A stretch of DNA of 64,000 nt from Symsagittifera roscoffensis (lineage: Eukaryota; Xenacoelomorpha; Acoela; Convolutidae): positions 75,403,345 to 75,467,344 of the forward strand of contig NC_087065.1 in assembly GCF_963678635.1 (NCBI RefSeq). Reading direction: 5' to 3'. Below are positions 50,383-62,519 of this stretch, piece after piece (the first letter of the stretch is position 1; every line of letters begins with the position of its first letter). Under the pieces are notes generated by a model that was not told the DNA's origin, ran no database searches, and was given only the letters and a program-made list of their open reading frames with translations. A program made the translations under genes and the position numbers.

Positions 50383-53300
50383 TCATAGAGGCGTCGAGTT
50401 TTGCAGTTCTAATGGGTTACTTGTTTTGGATATTCTCACAACATCTCCTGCTCCATGTCCGTTTGTCTGATATCGAGATGACCTGTTAGTCTGGGTCGGT
50501 GTTTCCCTGCCTCTAGAAACGACCCCTTCGCTCGATTCTCTATTAGAGCTCGTACTTCCGTTGGTTACAGAAGAGGCACTCGTCTCATTTGCTGCTTCCG
50601 ATTGGCTCAATTGATTGCTATTTGAGGTTTGACCTAGCGATGGTCTGAAAACAATACGATTGATCACTTGTTTCTTCGCGCTGGTATCGTTCGAAGCTCT
50701 GTTTTCTTACATCAGAAAAAATATATCTTTACTGCTGAACGAAAAATGTCTCGAAAACATGAAACTAAACTGATTGAAACCGAACTTGAAACTTATTGAA
50801 TGACCAACTGAATGAAGAGTTCGCTTACTCCTGATATTCGAGATATTTACCCTTAACAATCTCAATAGTCGTTCAATTCGTGTCAGTAGAAATAATCTTT
50901 AGGAAATAGTTTGCAGCAGATTACTCACTTGGCCTTGTGATCCCAGGTGGTGGCGTTCTGGTTGTTCGTGACATGGTTGTTCACATGCCCCAGGAGTGTC
51001 TGGTTGTTGACTAGTAGCTTCTTGATCTTCTCGTCCTTCTTCGCTATCATCTTCATCCGCTCCTGCAACTCCACAGTCAGAGTGTCCAACTGCTCCTTCA
51101 ATTCCACATTCTCCTGACTCAGTCTAAACACATTGTTGACACTTACACAGTTACACAGCGACTATTGAATGGGGGGGGGCGTAGCAATTAACACGTGTGC
51201 CTATAAGTATGCGTTTATTGCTTCAATTGGCTTTATTGCTTAAATTGGCTTTATTGCTTCAATTGGCTTCAATTAGTGAAGGGGTCGTTTCTAGAGGCAG
51301 GGAAACACCGACCCAGCTAACAGGTCATCTCGATATCAGACAATCGGACATTGAGTAAGCGTTTATTGGATCAGACGAAAAACTAATTAGCCTCAAATTT
51401 CAAATACAGTTCGACGACCACTTGATTTGTAAGGGGAGTTAAATTTTCACTTTCGACTCATTAAAAATTCGGCTGTGCGCGCTGTTCGAAATTGCAATAC
51501 TGAGTAAACAAAATGTGAAATATTCGAACTGCGCTCCTTTACATCACATGGACATGCTAATAGGCTGGTCCCCATTGAATTGATAAACAGCCATTGATCG
51601 CTTCAAAGTTTCAATTCAGTCCTGAATTAAACTCATAATCAATTTGGCCACAGTAATGATCTAATATTTTTATCGCGAAAAATCTCGGAGTAATCATTAA
51701 CATAGCCAACAGACTGTTGGAAAGTTTTAATAAACTTAAACCATAAAAAACAGACCTGGAAAAGAATCAATGAACGCAAAGCAACAAAAAAATGACTTCT
51801 TTTTTGTTTGAAAAACTTCAACTTTTGAATTTCAAGTAAAATCTAAATAACCCTGAAGCTCTTTGATTTTCAAGAACAATTCATGATGATAAAATTAACT
51901 CAATTTGAGAAAACTGGATCAATAAGTTTTTATTCCGCTGGGAAATCTGAAATTCAAACGCACTTCCGAAATTAGAAGTAAATCACGTTTTTCGTGACCT
52001 TTACACTTTTGCGGTTCGATGGTGGAGTTTGCATCTTTCCTTTTGATAAACATTTTTACGAAGATAATGAAATAAACTCAAAAAGAAATCAGAATTCAAT
52101 CGCAAAAAAAATCAGATTTCAGCGTCAATATGTTTTCCTGAAAAAAAATAACGAACTATAAAAGTTTTCAATATGTTCATCGACTCACTTCTTTCATTAA
52201 CACTTAAAAAACCTCAGTAACAAAAGTATTAGCTATTTTCTAACAATTTTTCTTTTAGATTATTTTTCTGCAAAACGTTTTTTGTCGTTACTTAAAACAA
52301 GACTAAATAAATATCAAATGTGAAAAAAATCTGAAAAGTTGTCCCGGCATCTCGGGCAGAGAAATTTCGGATATTTTCAATGCGGTTTTCTTAGCCTGCT
52401 ACCGTACCTGCAGTTGTCTTCCTGTATGGCTTGATTCTTCGCCTCGGCAGACTTCCGTTCCTGTTGGGACCTCGTCTCTCGTTCCTCAAACTCTGTAAGT
52501 CTGCTCTGCAGATCCGCATTTTCAGCCGCGTACTCTGCAACCGACTTCACAGCTGGTGGTCTATTACCATACAACTGCGACCGTCTCCTTGGATTTGTGA
52601 TCGACTCGGCCGCTGCTGTAGTCGAGGAGCTACTGCTGGTGGTGCTGTTTTGTGGTATGGACGAAATGGTTGCTAGGGAGTTGTTGGACGAAACGAAACC
52701 CCTGCTGCTCCCGCCACCCGAGGCGAGATCGTTCGGCAGACCCGGTACGTCGCTCGCATTTAGCGTAGAAAGGAACGATTGTTGTGAGGTATTGCAATTA
52801 GACTGAAACGAAATAACTTGCAATTCGATGAATTCGTTGTTTGATTCAGCTTTATTTTACCAGGATAAACGACCGATAAATACCTTGAGAAAGCTACCTC
52901 AGGAGTTTCATTAAACATTTTCGAGAAATATTTATACGCAAATTACTAAAGCGGCTTACAACATCGCAAAAAAGAAACAAGATTTTTTTTGATTAAAAAA
53001 ATATTAGGTGTAACAACAACAATCACATATAGACTTAAAAACAGGTTAAAGTAAAAGCACATATTACATCGTCATCTCGTATCGTATGGGTGTCTTCATT
53101 TTGATTCTGGGCAGTTCTGTCGTCCACACTCTCCAAATCTTCCTGGTCCGCCACTGGAGCTCTACTCGTCGCCTTTCCCTGCTGTAGAACACCGCTGAGT
53201 CCCCTCTTGAAGGACATCGAAGGCATGAGACAGTCGGTGGTGCTCTGGGGCACAAACACATTTTCTAGCGACTCGTTTGTCAACATTTCATCTGGGGTGT

Positions 53301-56300
53301 CCATCGTTGTCGGACTGTCATCGTCTCCTCTGGTCACACCCGAACTACGCTGCCAGATTTCATCTTCTCCAGCTTGAAAAAAACTAACAATAAGATAAGT
53401 AAATCAGAAACAGATTTTGTATTATTTTTATCGCAAACCATGATTTCTTTTTCCACCAAATGAGGACATTCACAAAACTCAACCCTGATAGTTCTGGATT
53501 GTAAAAATTCAAAAGCGCAGAAATCATAAAAATGCTAGCCGTCACCATTGATCAATCAGAAAGCATAAATTGGCTATTATTTCACAGGGACAAAACGTGA
53601 AGCAACAAACAGACAACTCGCTGGAACCAAAAGCCATCGCCACTCATAGTGCCAACTTACACTTCGAATATACTTTACTAGTCTGTGCAATTTGTGAAAT
53701 ACAATCACAAGACACTCTGTCGCCCCTCGGATCGACAGACATGTTCATGGCAGCAGAGCATGATCGTGTGTGGGTTACAGGTCTGTGCATGACCGCATAA
53801 TGTCCCAATAGTTCAATAGAACTGGATTTAGTGGTAACAGAGTTGGAACTTTCAGATGAGTCGTTTGAATTAACACCTGGCGATCTCTCATCGTTATCTT
53901 TGTTCAAATGTTCAGCGTTACAACAACAATTTTGATCATACTTCTGGGTGACAGTGAGATGATTATGGCCTTTAGATGAACAACTGATCATGGATGTGTT
54001 AGTGACCCCATTTATGCATGATTTAGGCCTACTATTGTGCTCTCCGTCACTGAAGTTGGGAATTTCTTCGTAGTTGGCACTATTCTCAAGGTCACAATTA
54101 GTCAGGTTATGATTCCACGTCGTGCCACAACAACAAGCGTTAGTGTTCACTCTAAAACATGGAAAAAAAAGTTAGTAAAAACAAGGCTCTTATCGCTTAC
54201 TTGTATCCGTTTTTCCGTGACGTCTTTGGCGACGTTTATTGTCCGATGATTCCTGATGATTAGCTTCTGAATTGGAGTCTGCCGAAAAGCGTCTTCTTCT
54301 GTGATGTCGATGATGTTTCTTGTGGTGGTTAGAAGATGCATGAGCACTAGTGACATTGTGGTTCTTCTGGTGACGATTTGTAGGAGTGCATGTTTGATTA
54401 TTTATGTCGAACTCAGACGGAAAAGAAGAGTCACTTTGCACACGGATCATATTACTTTCAACTTCGGATAATTGACTAATGGCACCGTCGCTACTAAAAG
54501 CACTCAACACATTGCATATATCCAGTTGTTAACAAACTCAGTGATCTAAATTATTAGCATAGTTTCTATCCGGAAGAGCCAAATCGCTGAAAAAGTACCC
54601 TTAAAATTTCGACATTGATTAAGAATCTTACCTGACAGACTCTGTGCGTCTCAACGACTGTGGGTCCTCGTTGTTCGTGATCATAATCCGACCATTTTGG
54701 TTTTGCTTAGGGTCCGAGTTGTACACATCGTAAATGGGGTTCGCTAGGGTCATGAAATCTCCGTGACTGGACGTCTGCCTCTGTTCCGTATTGCCGCCTC
54801 CTGTAGGAGTGTGTGATCTGAAGTTGCGTGACTCGGGAATTATTTGGACAGGTACTGTGCTAGGCGACTTCGCCGTAGGGGTATTTCCGCCCAAGCCCTC
54901 GTCTCTGGATCCTCTCGTATCGTTTATAGTCTCACTGTTCGCATATTGAACTGACATTGCGAGCGATGCGACTTCTGAAGTCGGCGTTCTGTTTGCCGAT
55001 CTTGAAACTGCCTTAAACGAAGGCTCTATACTTGCTGTAGGTGCCTGTCCCGACATGTTGTAGTGTTGGTCGGCTGCGTCGTAAAGGCCTCCACTGGGCG
55101 ATTGAGCTTTACCTGGCGTCATTTGCTGGGACTTGAAATTACTTAATGAACTAATTCCGAGTCTCGACTTTGGTGGCACCTGATTCTGCTGTTGCTGCAT
55201 TCGCTGCTGCTGCCTCGACTGATCACTGTTCGAATTACTGTGGAGGTTAATTGTACTGTTTGATTGTGACGGATTGAGTCTGACTCGCTGGGCTTGTTCT
55301 GGCATCGCAGGCTGAAAAGGACTTGTTGGTTTTGCAATCTGGTGATCCGAGGACACCGGAGTTAAATTGGACGAGGCTGACGAAGACACTGATCCCTTTT
55401 TGGGACTGTTATGACTCTGTTTTCTGTTACTCATCTTTACTACGTCCATGTTTTCGTAGTTTTCTTCCCCACCACCGACGCCGCCGCAATCACCAGGAGC
55501 GGGTGGAGGGTAGTTTGGGGGAGGGGGCATCGAGAAGCCTGGAATGCCACCCATGGGACTTCGGTTTACACTAGTGTGGGAGGAGTGCTTGTTGGATCTA
55601 GGCAGAGTGCTGTTTACATGGTGACTGCTGTTATGTAACAAGACACCTGGTTGATTGTAGTAAGTGTTCTCAAGTCCCCCGCTAGCCCCCACGTGCATAA
55701 CATCAGTGGGTGCTTTGATTCGCATGGGGTCACTGTTCGGATGTTGCAGCTGTTGTTGAGATGTTCCCGGGTATTGGGGATAGAGGGAGGCTGTGAACTG
55801 ATTTTGATTCGGATGCTCCACTCGCATCGGCACTTGCGAATCCACAGACGACTGTTAACATATGACAATTACACAATCAAATTATAACACAACAAAATTC
55901 TAGACATAGCCAAGAAACTTGGAAAAGAGTCAATGAACAAGAAAAACCAAAAAAATTGAAAACTAATTTTGAAAATAAGCAGTACTCGAAAAAATGGTCG
56001 AAAAACCTATGAAAAGTCGAAAAAACTAGTTCTACTCTAGAAACCAAAACACAATAATACAATAGAATGCAAAAATTTACCATCTGTAAAAAAAGTAAAA
56101 ATTTACCAATTTAACTTAACAGGCGTTAAAAAATCCAAAACCGTTTGAGCAGAAACCCCAGAAACGTTTGAAATGCTAACAGGCTCAAAATATCTCTATT
56201 GCAACAGAAAGGCCTAGTGGATGAATGAGTGCAGGATCCAGGGATGCAGGATTTACGGGAAAAAAGTCTAGTACCAGAGTGCAATACCCTTGCTTATCGC

Positions 56301-59300
56301 CAAGGGTATTTTTATTATATCATTTTATTATTTTAGAATTTCGAAGAAAAAAACATCAGATTGAAGCTCTTTGGATTTCAAGAATCTTTTACGATTGACA
56401 CATTTTTATTAGACAAACCCAGTAGAGAAAACTCGATCAATAGGTGTTTTTATTCCGCTGGGAATCCCTATAACTTTCAACTAATTAGCCCAAAAAAAAC
56501 GAAAGAAACAATTGGTTAGTTTGCGCCAAAACAAGCATAATTAAAGTACTTCAGTTAAAAGAACCACATTCGCTTACCTGTCTTACAGGCTGTGCAGCGA
56601 AGTGATTGTTATTATACTGCTGCTGAAGTTGCGATTGACTAGTCATTGGGTACTGGCCTCCTCCAGGGGCAGCAGATGAAACTTTGATCCCCTGGGGCGC
56701 ATAGTTGGCCGGAACTGTACCCGCTAGCATGGCCTGCTGATGATACTGCATCATAGGCTGCGGCGATTGGTTCATACTCCGTAAATTTATGCTAGACGCT
56801 ATATTCGGCTGAGGGAACTGCAAAGCGGCCATCTGCGACTGGGGATACAAGTAATTCTGTTGCAGAGTCTGAATTATCTGAGCCATACTGCGACCGTTCT
56901 TAGCTGGGGACGCTATACTGGCCGATGCCATGGATCCTCCTCCGGACATATTGTTGGACCTGTAACACGAATTCGGACGTAAGGAAATCAAAAGCAGTTC
57001 AATAAAAACTAACTTTCATACTGCAGTATAAAGGGCAAATGTGTTCTTATAGAAAATTTCGAGTTCGTCCAGAAAGTTTTCAATGGTTGGCAATGAAGTA
57101 GCACCTAACTAAAAACTACTTGTGATTAAAGTATCTAAAATTTTTACTGGAGTTATATCGATATATTTGTTGGTAAATTTCGAACCCAAACAATTGCTCA
57201 TATCAGTGCAGAGGCATGAAAGTTCGCACTGCTCTGCAAGGTACAACAAATAAATTGTATAAAAAAATGTGATCGGAGCTATCTGTGCTACTGACACAGT
57301 AACTGAGCTTCCTAAATTGATATTGGTCCATAATTATTTGAGGCTTTAATCTTAAAGAGCCGAAAGATCACTGGAATATAGTGCAGTAGTTCAATTAACT
57401 GCTGAGCTGACCTTGAAACTGCAGTAGCGACTGAACAGGAGGATGAGGAGTTGTAGTTGTCTTTGATCTTCTGCAGCATGCGGTAGATGATTGCACATTC
57501 TTTGGCCACGTCTATCTGCTGCTTGGGCACTGCCGATGGTAGCAGCAGCTCTCTCTGTCTGTCCAAGTGCGAGGAGGGATACACGGATGTATTCTACAAC
57601 ACAGCAAACGCAATAACAACTTTCATTGCTATATGACTAAAGCAGTTCTTCAAACAGAGGCGAAGAGGAGCTTCGCAACAGTTGCGATGCAAAACAAAAA
57701 ACACATAATAATGCAAAATAGTGAATGAAAAAAAGACAGAAGTAAAAAAAAATTCCGAAAAATTATGTCGGAAAAAAGACTTGAAAAAAGCAAATTTGAT
57801 AAAAGTTGAAAATTTACAGCTACAAAATCTTCATATTTGAATCAGATGAAGTCCATAAACAGCCCTTAAAATGGAAATCATTTACCGAGCGGCAAAAAAG
57901 GCGACAAACTTTGGGTCGAAACCTGTTGAGCCGAAAACAAAAATCGTTGTCATAAAAAACTTCATTAACTTTAAAGTTTTCACGACCAATCCAAACTGAA
58001 ACACAATCCCAAACGGATATACTTTTTTTTCCTAAAAATTACGCAAAATAAGTTGACTATGTCGATATAAAATAAACTGAAATGTTTGAATATTTAGAAA
58101 AAACGAAAAAAACTCAAAATCAGACATGGCGAAATTACGAATTTGTGAAGCTTAAATTGGAACAAAACCCATGCTTTAAAAAGTTAACCAATAAAAACCC
58201 ACCAGATAAAAAATGGCGTTTAAAAAACCGAGAATGAGCCGACAGAAACTAAGACGAAAAACAAGAACACGAAAATATTTGAGAAATTTTTTTGAACAGA
58301 TAATTACAACGTGAAACCGACTTGAACTAATTACTAGCTACGTGATACTTTTATTTGAATTTTCCAGAAATTGAGCATGTCAGATGAAAAATCCTCTAGA
58401 AGTGAAGATCCTCTAGAAGTGAAGATCCTGTGGACAAAGATGTTTACGGGAAAAAAAATCTGGTACCCGATTGCAATACCCTTGCTTATTGCAAGGGTAA
58501 AAAATGAAATTAAAAGGTGGGGGAGTGAAAAACCCAATATTCTGTACTACAGAATTTTATTTCGTAAAATCTTCGGTGCTTTAGAATTGGATCCGGGAAG
58601 AATTTGCTAAAATAGAGAGTCATTTCGAGAGGACCGATTACTTACAGTTGATATGTCGTCGAGGAATTTGCGCATGTTGGCGAACTGTTCATTCATGAAG
58701 GGATTCATGAACGTCATGTAGCTCTCCTTCTCACCCAGTCTACAAAAAAGTATCTCTTTAACAACTTTCTCCTGCGATGGCACGTATGACAGATCCCTAT
58801 TGAACACTATGAACCCTTGTGAAGGACTAATTTAACGGTTAAGCATTGAGTTTAATTTAATTGTAAACGAATTTAAGCCATCATTAAAAATGCGACCTAA
58901 CTCCGCATCTTGGTATCTCTTTAACCACAACCCAGCAAAATTTGAAAAGGAGGAATTGGTTACTAGTCAGAGCATTCGTATCTTTAAACTGATTAAATCA
59001 TCTGTGAGTGTGGATATTCTACCATTGGGTTTGATCGACAAATTAACGAAATCATATTGTCCAGAGAAGTAGTAGTAGCCAGTAGGTCTTACGTGGAGTT
59101 GTTTGCGAGTGCCTGAAGTAGTTTGGCTACCAGTTTCAGAGTGCGTACTGTGTTGTCTGGGGGGTATGCGTTATGGAGGGCGAATAAGTTGGGGGTCATG
59201 ATAGCTGGGCAGAGAAAGCGTAGGAAGATGCTGCCTGTGATGATGTTGTCCACCACCTCCCCAGTGTACTCCTTCTTCAGCCGCTCTTTGATCTTCGCAA

Positions 59301-62300
59301 ACACCCGCTGCATCTCCCTTATACATACACACTTGTTATCGTCACGGTCACATAGTTAATTTATGGCTATAATACCTTTTCCTCACATGCCAAATTATTA
59401 CCAAATGAAACCTATGTTAACAAAGTCCTATAATCTTGAAACTTGACAGGCATGGTAATAACCCATTTCCAAACACAGTTGCTTCTCATACGAAACCTTG
59501 TAAACTTAAATCAATGGTTCACCCACAAAACTGATTTTTTTCGGTGGTGAAGGAAACGGTAAAAGAGTTCAACGTTTAACTTATGCAAAACCAAAAGTTT
59601 CAATCAGCATCTATGATCAAGCCACAACCTCAATAACTTTAATTAAGACCAAAAATCTAAACATACTTTCTACTATTAATACAGCGACCAGAATTAGTCC
59701 GCTATATTGCCGCTAAGTTAGTCACTTACCATGGGAACTCACTGATAGACCTCTGGATCAGACCCCAAATCTGTTCACACAACCTCTTGAACTTCTCTTG
59801 CTGTTCCGCAATCTTTACTGGATTGGATCCAGGTAGCTTCTGGGAGTCAATCTCATAGGACTCATCCTTCCTGTAGATTTCCAAAATTGTCTCCTGTAGC
59901 GTGTTCTTGAGGTACTCGGACCCTATGAACTTCAGATAGGCCTCCATGGACTTGGTTGCGAGCGAGTTTCCTCGGAACACCATTCTTGGGTTGTTTTCTT
60001 TCTTTAGTTCGTGCTCGATCACGTCAGCGAAAAAGACGTCGATCTTGTCACAGTAGTGTAGCACTTGGATCAAAGAAGTTGAGAAGTCTTCCTAGAACAT
60101 AGCCAACAGAAGGTAGGGTAAGTGTTAAGAACAAGCAAGTTTTTGACATTTTTCAACTTTCGAAGAAAAAATTATATCAGTTAAAGCTCTCTGAATTTCA
60201 CGAACAATTTATGATACACTTTTTTGATAAAACTAACCCAACTTAAGATAACTGGATCAATGGGCGAGTTTTTTATTCCGCTGGGAAATCTTAAATTACT
60301 ATCCACTTTCAAAAACTAAAGTCGTTCAAATTATTTAAACAGATTCACAAGCCGTTATTCACGATAGGTCCAGATAGCAGAAAATTTCCGGCGTATCAGC
60401 CCTTTAAACTCACAAAATGGACTAATTTTCACGCTAATTTCTTCAAAACTAGGCTTAATTTCCGCTCATTTCCTTCTCTAAAAAATTTCTGTCATTCGTT
60501 CTATCAGCTATGCGATTCCATTGATTCACAGCATATATTTCAATTTAAAAATCTATGTATTAAGAATCTTACTCTAAGAATTAATTTAGTCTTTTCTCAG
60601 GATTTTCTTTTCGAAAAAATGAACAAAATAATCGATCGAGAACAGGTCTCGATTACCTTTTTCTTTGTTGTGAGTACGCCATGGATAGTTGAATTTTTGA
60701 CAGCGTGAAATTTAATCAAAAAATCTCAATGTAAGTTTTGGTCAAATGCAATTTACACTGCTTAAATCTTATACTTAAATTGTGTGGGATGTAATAAATA
60801 TGATATGTGAGTCAAATTAGCAGCCCAACAACATTTACGACAGAATAACAACTGGATTAGCTCAAAAATATAAGAACATAGCCAACAGACAGTTAGAAAA
60901 GATTCAATGAACGCAAGGAAACAGAAAAAGCTGACTGACGCTAGGCCTCCTATCTGATTGTCGCTGAAACAGAGATGCAGGTTTCAAGGTCAGTTTGACA
61001 CAGGAAACTTTAGACTCTCCAATAAAAACACTTACGGTTCCACAACTTTATTTAGGACACTTGTTGTTTGTGAAAATTTTGCACAAGTTTTCTTTAGTTC
61101 AGGCTGAATCATTCTTTCTATGTATATAACTGAATGTTATTTCAGTAACCTTCCTGATACGGTTAATATACGTCAACAGTTCGAATCCTTTTGGAATTTT
61201 TCGACAAGTCAATCAATGCTTTTTGCCTTCATGGTTTGCATCCGTTTTTAGCGTTTTTTTAATCTATCCTATCTTTTTCAAAGCCGGATTTTTGATTAAA
61301 ACTATTTTTTAATGTTTCACTCAATAATTGCATCTGAATTGACGTTTAATTTTCTTGTTAAAAAAATCGGTTTTTTGACAGTTGCCGAGATTTCGTCATC
61401 TATTAGCTGCCATCTATTCTGGGTCTATAGCCAATGTTTTACATACGATACAATTCCAGCAGAAAATTATGACTTAGTTTTTGCACACTTTGCATCTGTT
61501 CATTGATTTTATCTGATTATAAGTGGTTATTCTGTAGTGATTGTTTTATTTTGTGATTTGTGTTAAAACTGAATCCAATTTTTTATCAAAAAAAAACAAA
61601 CAAATCAATAAAAATTGAAGGAAAAAACTGTTCGACCACATTATAACTATTGGAAGCAAACGTAAACCTTTTTCTGCACGAAGCCTTTTCATAATGATTT
61701 ATGGAAAACTAAATTCATTTTTCTCTTTATTCTGTACCTTCTCCTTAAGCAGGATGGCCTCTTCCACCACTCTGTAGAGGAGGAGTGAGTCATCTCGGAG
61801 GAAGTCTAGCAGTTCTCCATAGCACCTCTGGTCCAACACCCACACTGTGTGGTAGACGGCCCTCACCCTCAGTGTACAGTTGTCCTGGTCACAACTCTTC
61901 GCTCTATTATCCACGGGGTACCACGTCTCGTTCCTTAACTCATGTCATTATCATTGTCAATCCAATTCGATCACAATTCATGTCAAACTTTAAAAGATAC
62001 TAATGGTATGAGATAACTACTCAATCAGGCAAGAATCTGAGTTGGGAATTCATTCAAGTCACTTCAACTTCAAGAACAACATCGACCATTTGCTATAAAT
62101 TCTTGACTACTCAAAGCAGGCAAAATCCCAGCGATGATAAAAATATGTCAAAACTTATTACATCACTGAAGATTTATATCGTGTTATACATGACGTTTGG
62201 AGAAGTACATCAAACAAAAAACCAGACAAGCGGATTGAAATCGGAATAACAACATAAAAGAACGGCTTTTCAATGAAATGTATTTGCAGCAAAAAAATAT

Positions 62301-62519
62301 ATTTTCATGCTGATGATAATGCTAGGTTTAAATTGAGAACTAATCTCAGATATGTGGTGTTTAACATACCAGTCGCCGCTGATCTCTTTGAGTTTGAGCT
62401 CCACCGATCCCAACTGGTTCCCACCCGTCTCCTTGTCCTTCTTTTTCTTCTTCGGGTTCTCCGACTCTTTGAATATCTTGATCTGGATTTTCTCAATTGG
62501 CTTCACTTTACTCAACTGG
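50383..62519 (-). CDS. SynGAP/DAB2IP-family Ras GTPase-activating protein, last 14 exons (5' end off window)
   Basis: Minus-strand exons 62519–62370, 61933–61738, 60091–59730, 59317–59093, 58739–58646, 57593–57412, 56959–56578, 55851–54632, 54493–54201, 54149–53679, 53372–53068, 52802–52408, 51123–50929 and 50644–50383 join in frame to about 1576 residues. In order: end of a C2 domain (exons 1–2, GSVELKLKEISGDW…TWYPV); RasGAP domain (exons 2–6) with the arginine finger in FRGNSLATK and FLRFLCPAIMTPNLF; a long Ser/Gln/Pro-rich disordered region (exons 7–8); a His/Arg-rich run (exon 9); a Cys/Asn-rich exon 10; a C-terminal coiled coil (exons 12–13, ENVELKEQLDTLTVELQERM); and a tail ending NSTPL. 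The family turns off Ras/Rap at membranes and synapses. The exon 10 acceptor at 54151–54150 was chosen to keep frame. PH and upstream exons must lie beyond 64 kb. Confidence 0.92.
51205..51275. repeat. 18-bp tandem repeat (TTGCTTCAATTGGCTTTA)
   Basis: About 3.5 copies of an 18-bp unit with C/A variation (TTGCTTCAATTGGC, TTGCTTAAATTGGC), immediately beside the inverted exon copy. Confidence 0.85.
51278..51355 (+). repeat. antisense copy of the RasGAP last coding exon, in the preceding intron
   Basis: 51278–51355 is the near-exact reverse complement of coding sequence 50452–50529 (for example GGGGTCGTTTCTAGAGGCAG and AGGTCATCTCGATATCAGAC in both). By eye there are about three mismatches and one 1-nt gap over 78 bp. 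It lies in the intron between the coiled-coil exon and the exon upstream of it, about 0.75 kb from its source. Confidence 0.9.
51640..52200 (-). repeat. GGCTATGTT-ending dispersed repeat, RasGAP intron
   Basis: The reverse complement reads CGATGAACATATTG… (52170s), CTCCACCATCGAACCGCAAAAGTGTAAAGG (about 52000), CCCAGCGGAATAAAAAC, TTGATCCAGTTTTCTCAAATTG, CAAAGAGCTTCAGGG, then CCAACAGTCTGTTGGCTATGTT ending at about 51700. It is in the sense direction of the gene. Confidence 0.75.
55909..56480 (-). repeat. GGCTATGTT-ending family copy with nested hairpin repeat, RasGAP intron
   Basis: Reversed, it reads CCCAGCGGAATAAAAACACC, TTGATCGAGTTTTC and AATCCAAAGAGCTTC (56480–56350), and the 3' end TTCATTGACTCTTTTCCAAG…TTGGCTATGT at 55945–55909. 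Between them, 56245–56315 is the ACCCTTGGCGATAAGCAAGGG hairpin repeat with its CCCGTAAATC flank. Confidence 0.6.
58425..58500 (-). repeat. CCCTTGC-loop-GCAAGGG hairpin repeat, RasGAP intron
   Basis: Reversed: ACCCTTGCAATAAGCAAGGG, TATTGCAATCGGGTACCAGA, TTTTTTTCCCGTAAACATCTTTGTCCACAGGATC. The same block is at 34260–34335, 56245–56315, 63915–63985 and, in part, 47858–47915. Confidence 0.7.
60095..60310 (-). repeat. GGCTATGTT-ending family copy abutting the RasGAP exon 3 acceptor
   Basis: Reversed: CCCAGCGGAATAAAAAAC, TTGATCCAGTTATCTTAAGTTGGG, AAATTCAGAGAGCTTTAAC, then CTTCTGTTGGCTATGTTCTAG. The last AG is the acceptor of the exon at 60091, so the repeat's own 3' terminus supplies the splice site. 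A second fragment ends at 60881. Confidence 0.75.

Noticed and set aside
54628-56991. Several plus-strand ORFs opposite the RasGAP exons
   Set aside because: The minus-strand frames join by splicing into a recognisable protein; the plus-strand frames are shadows.
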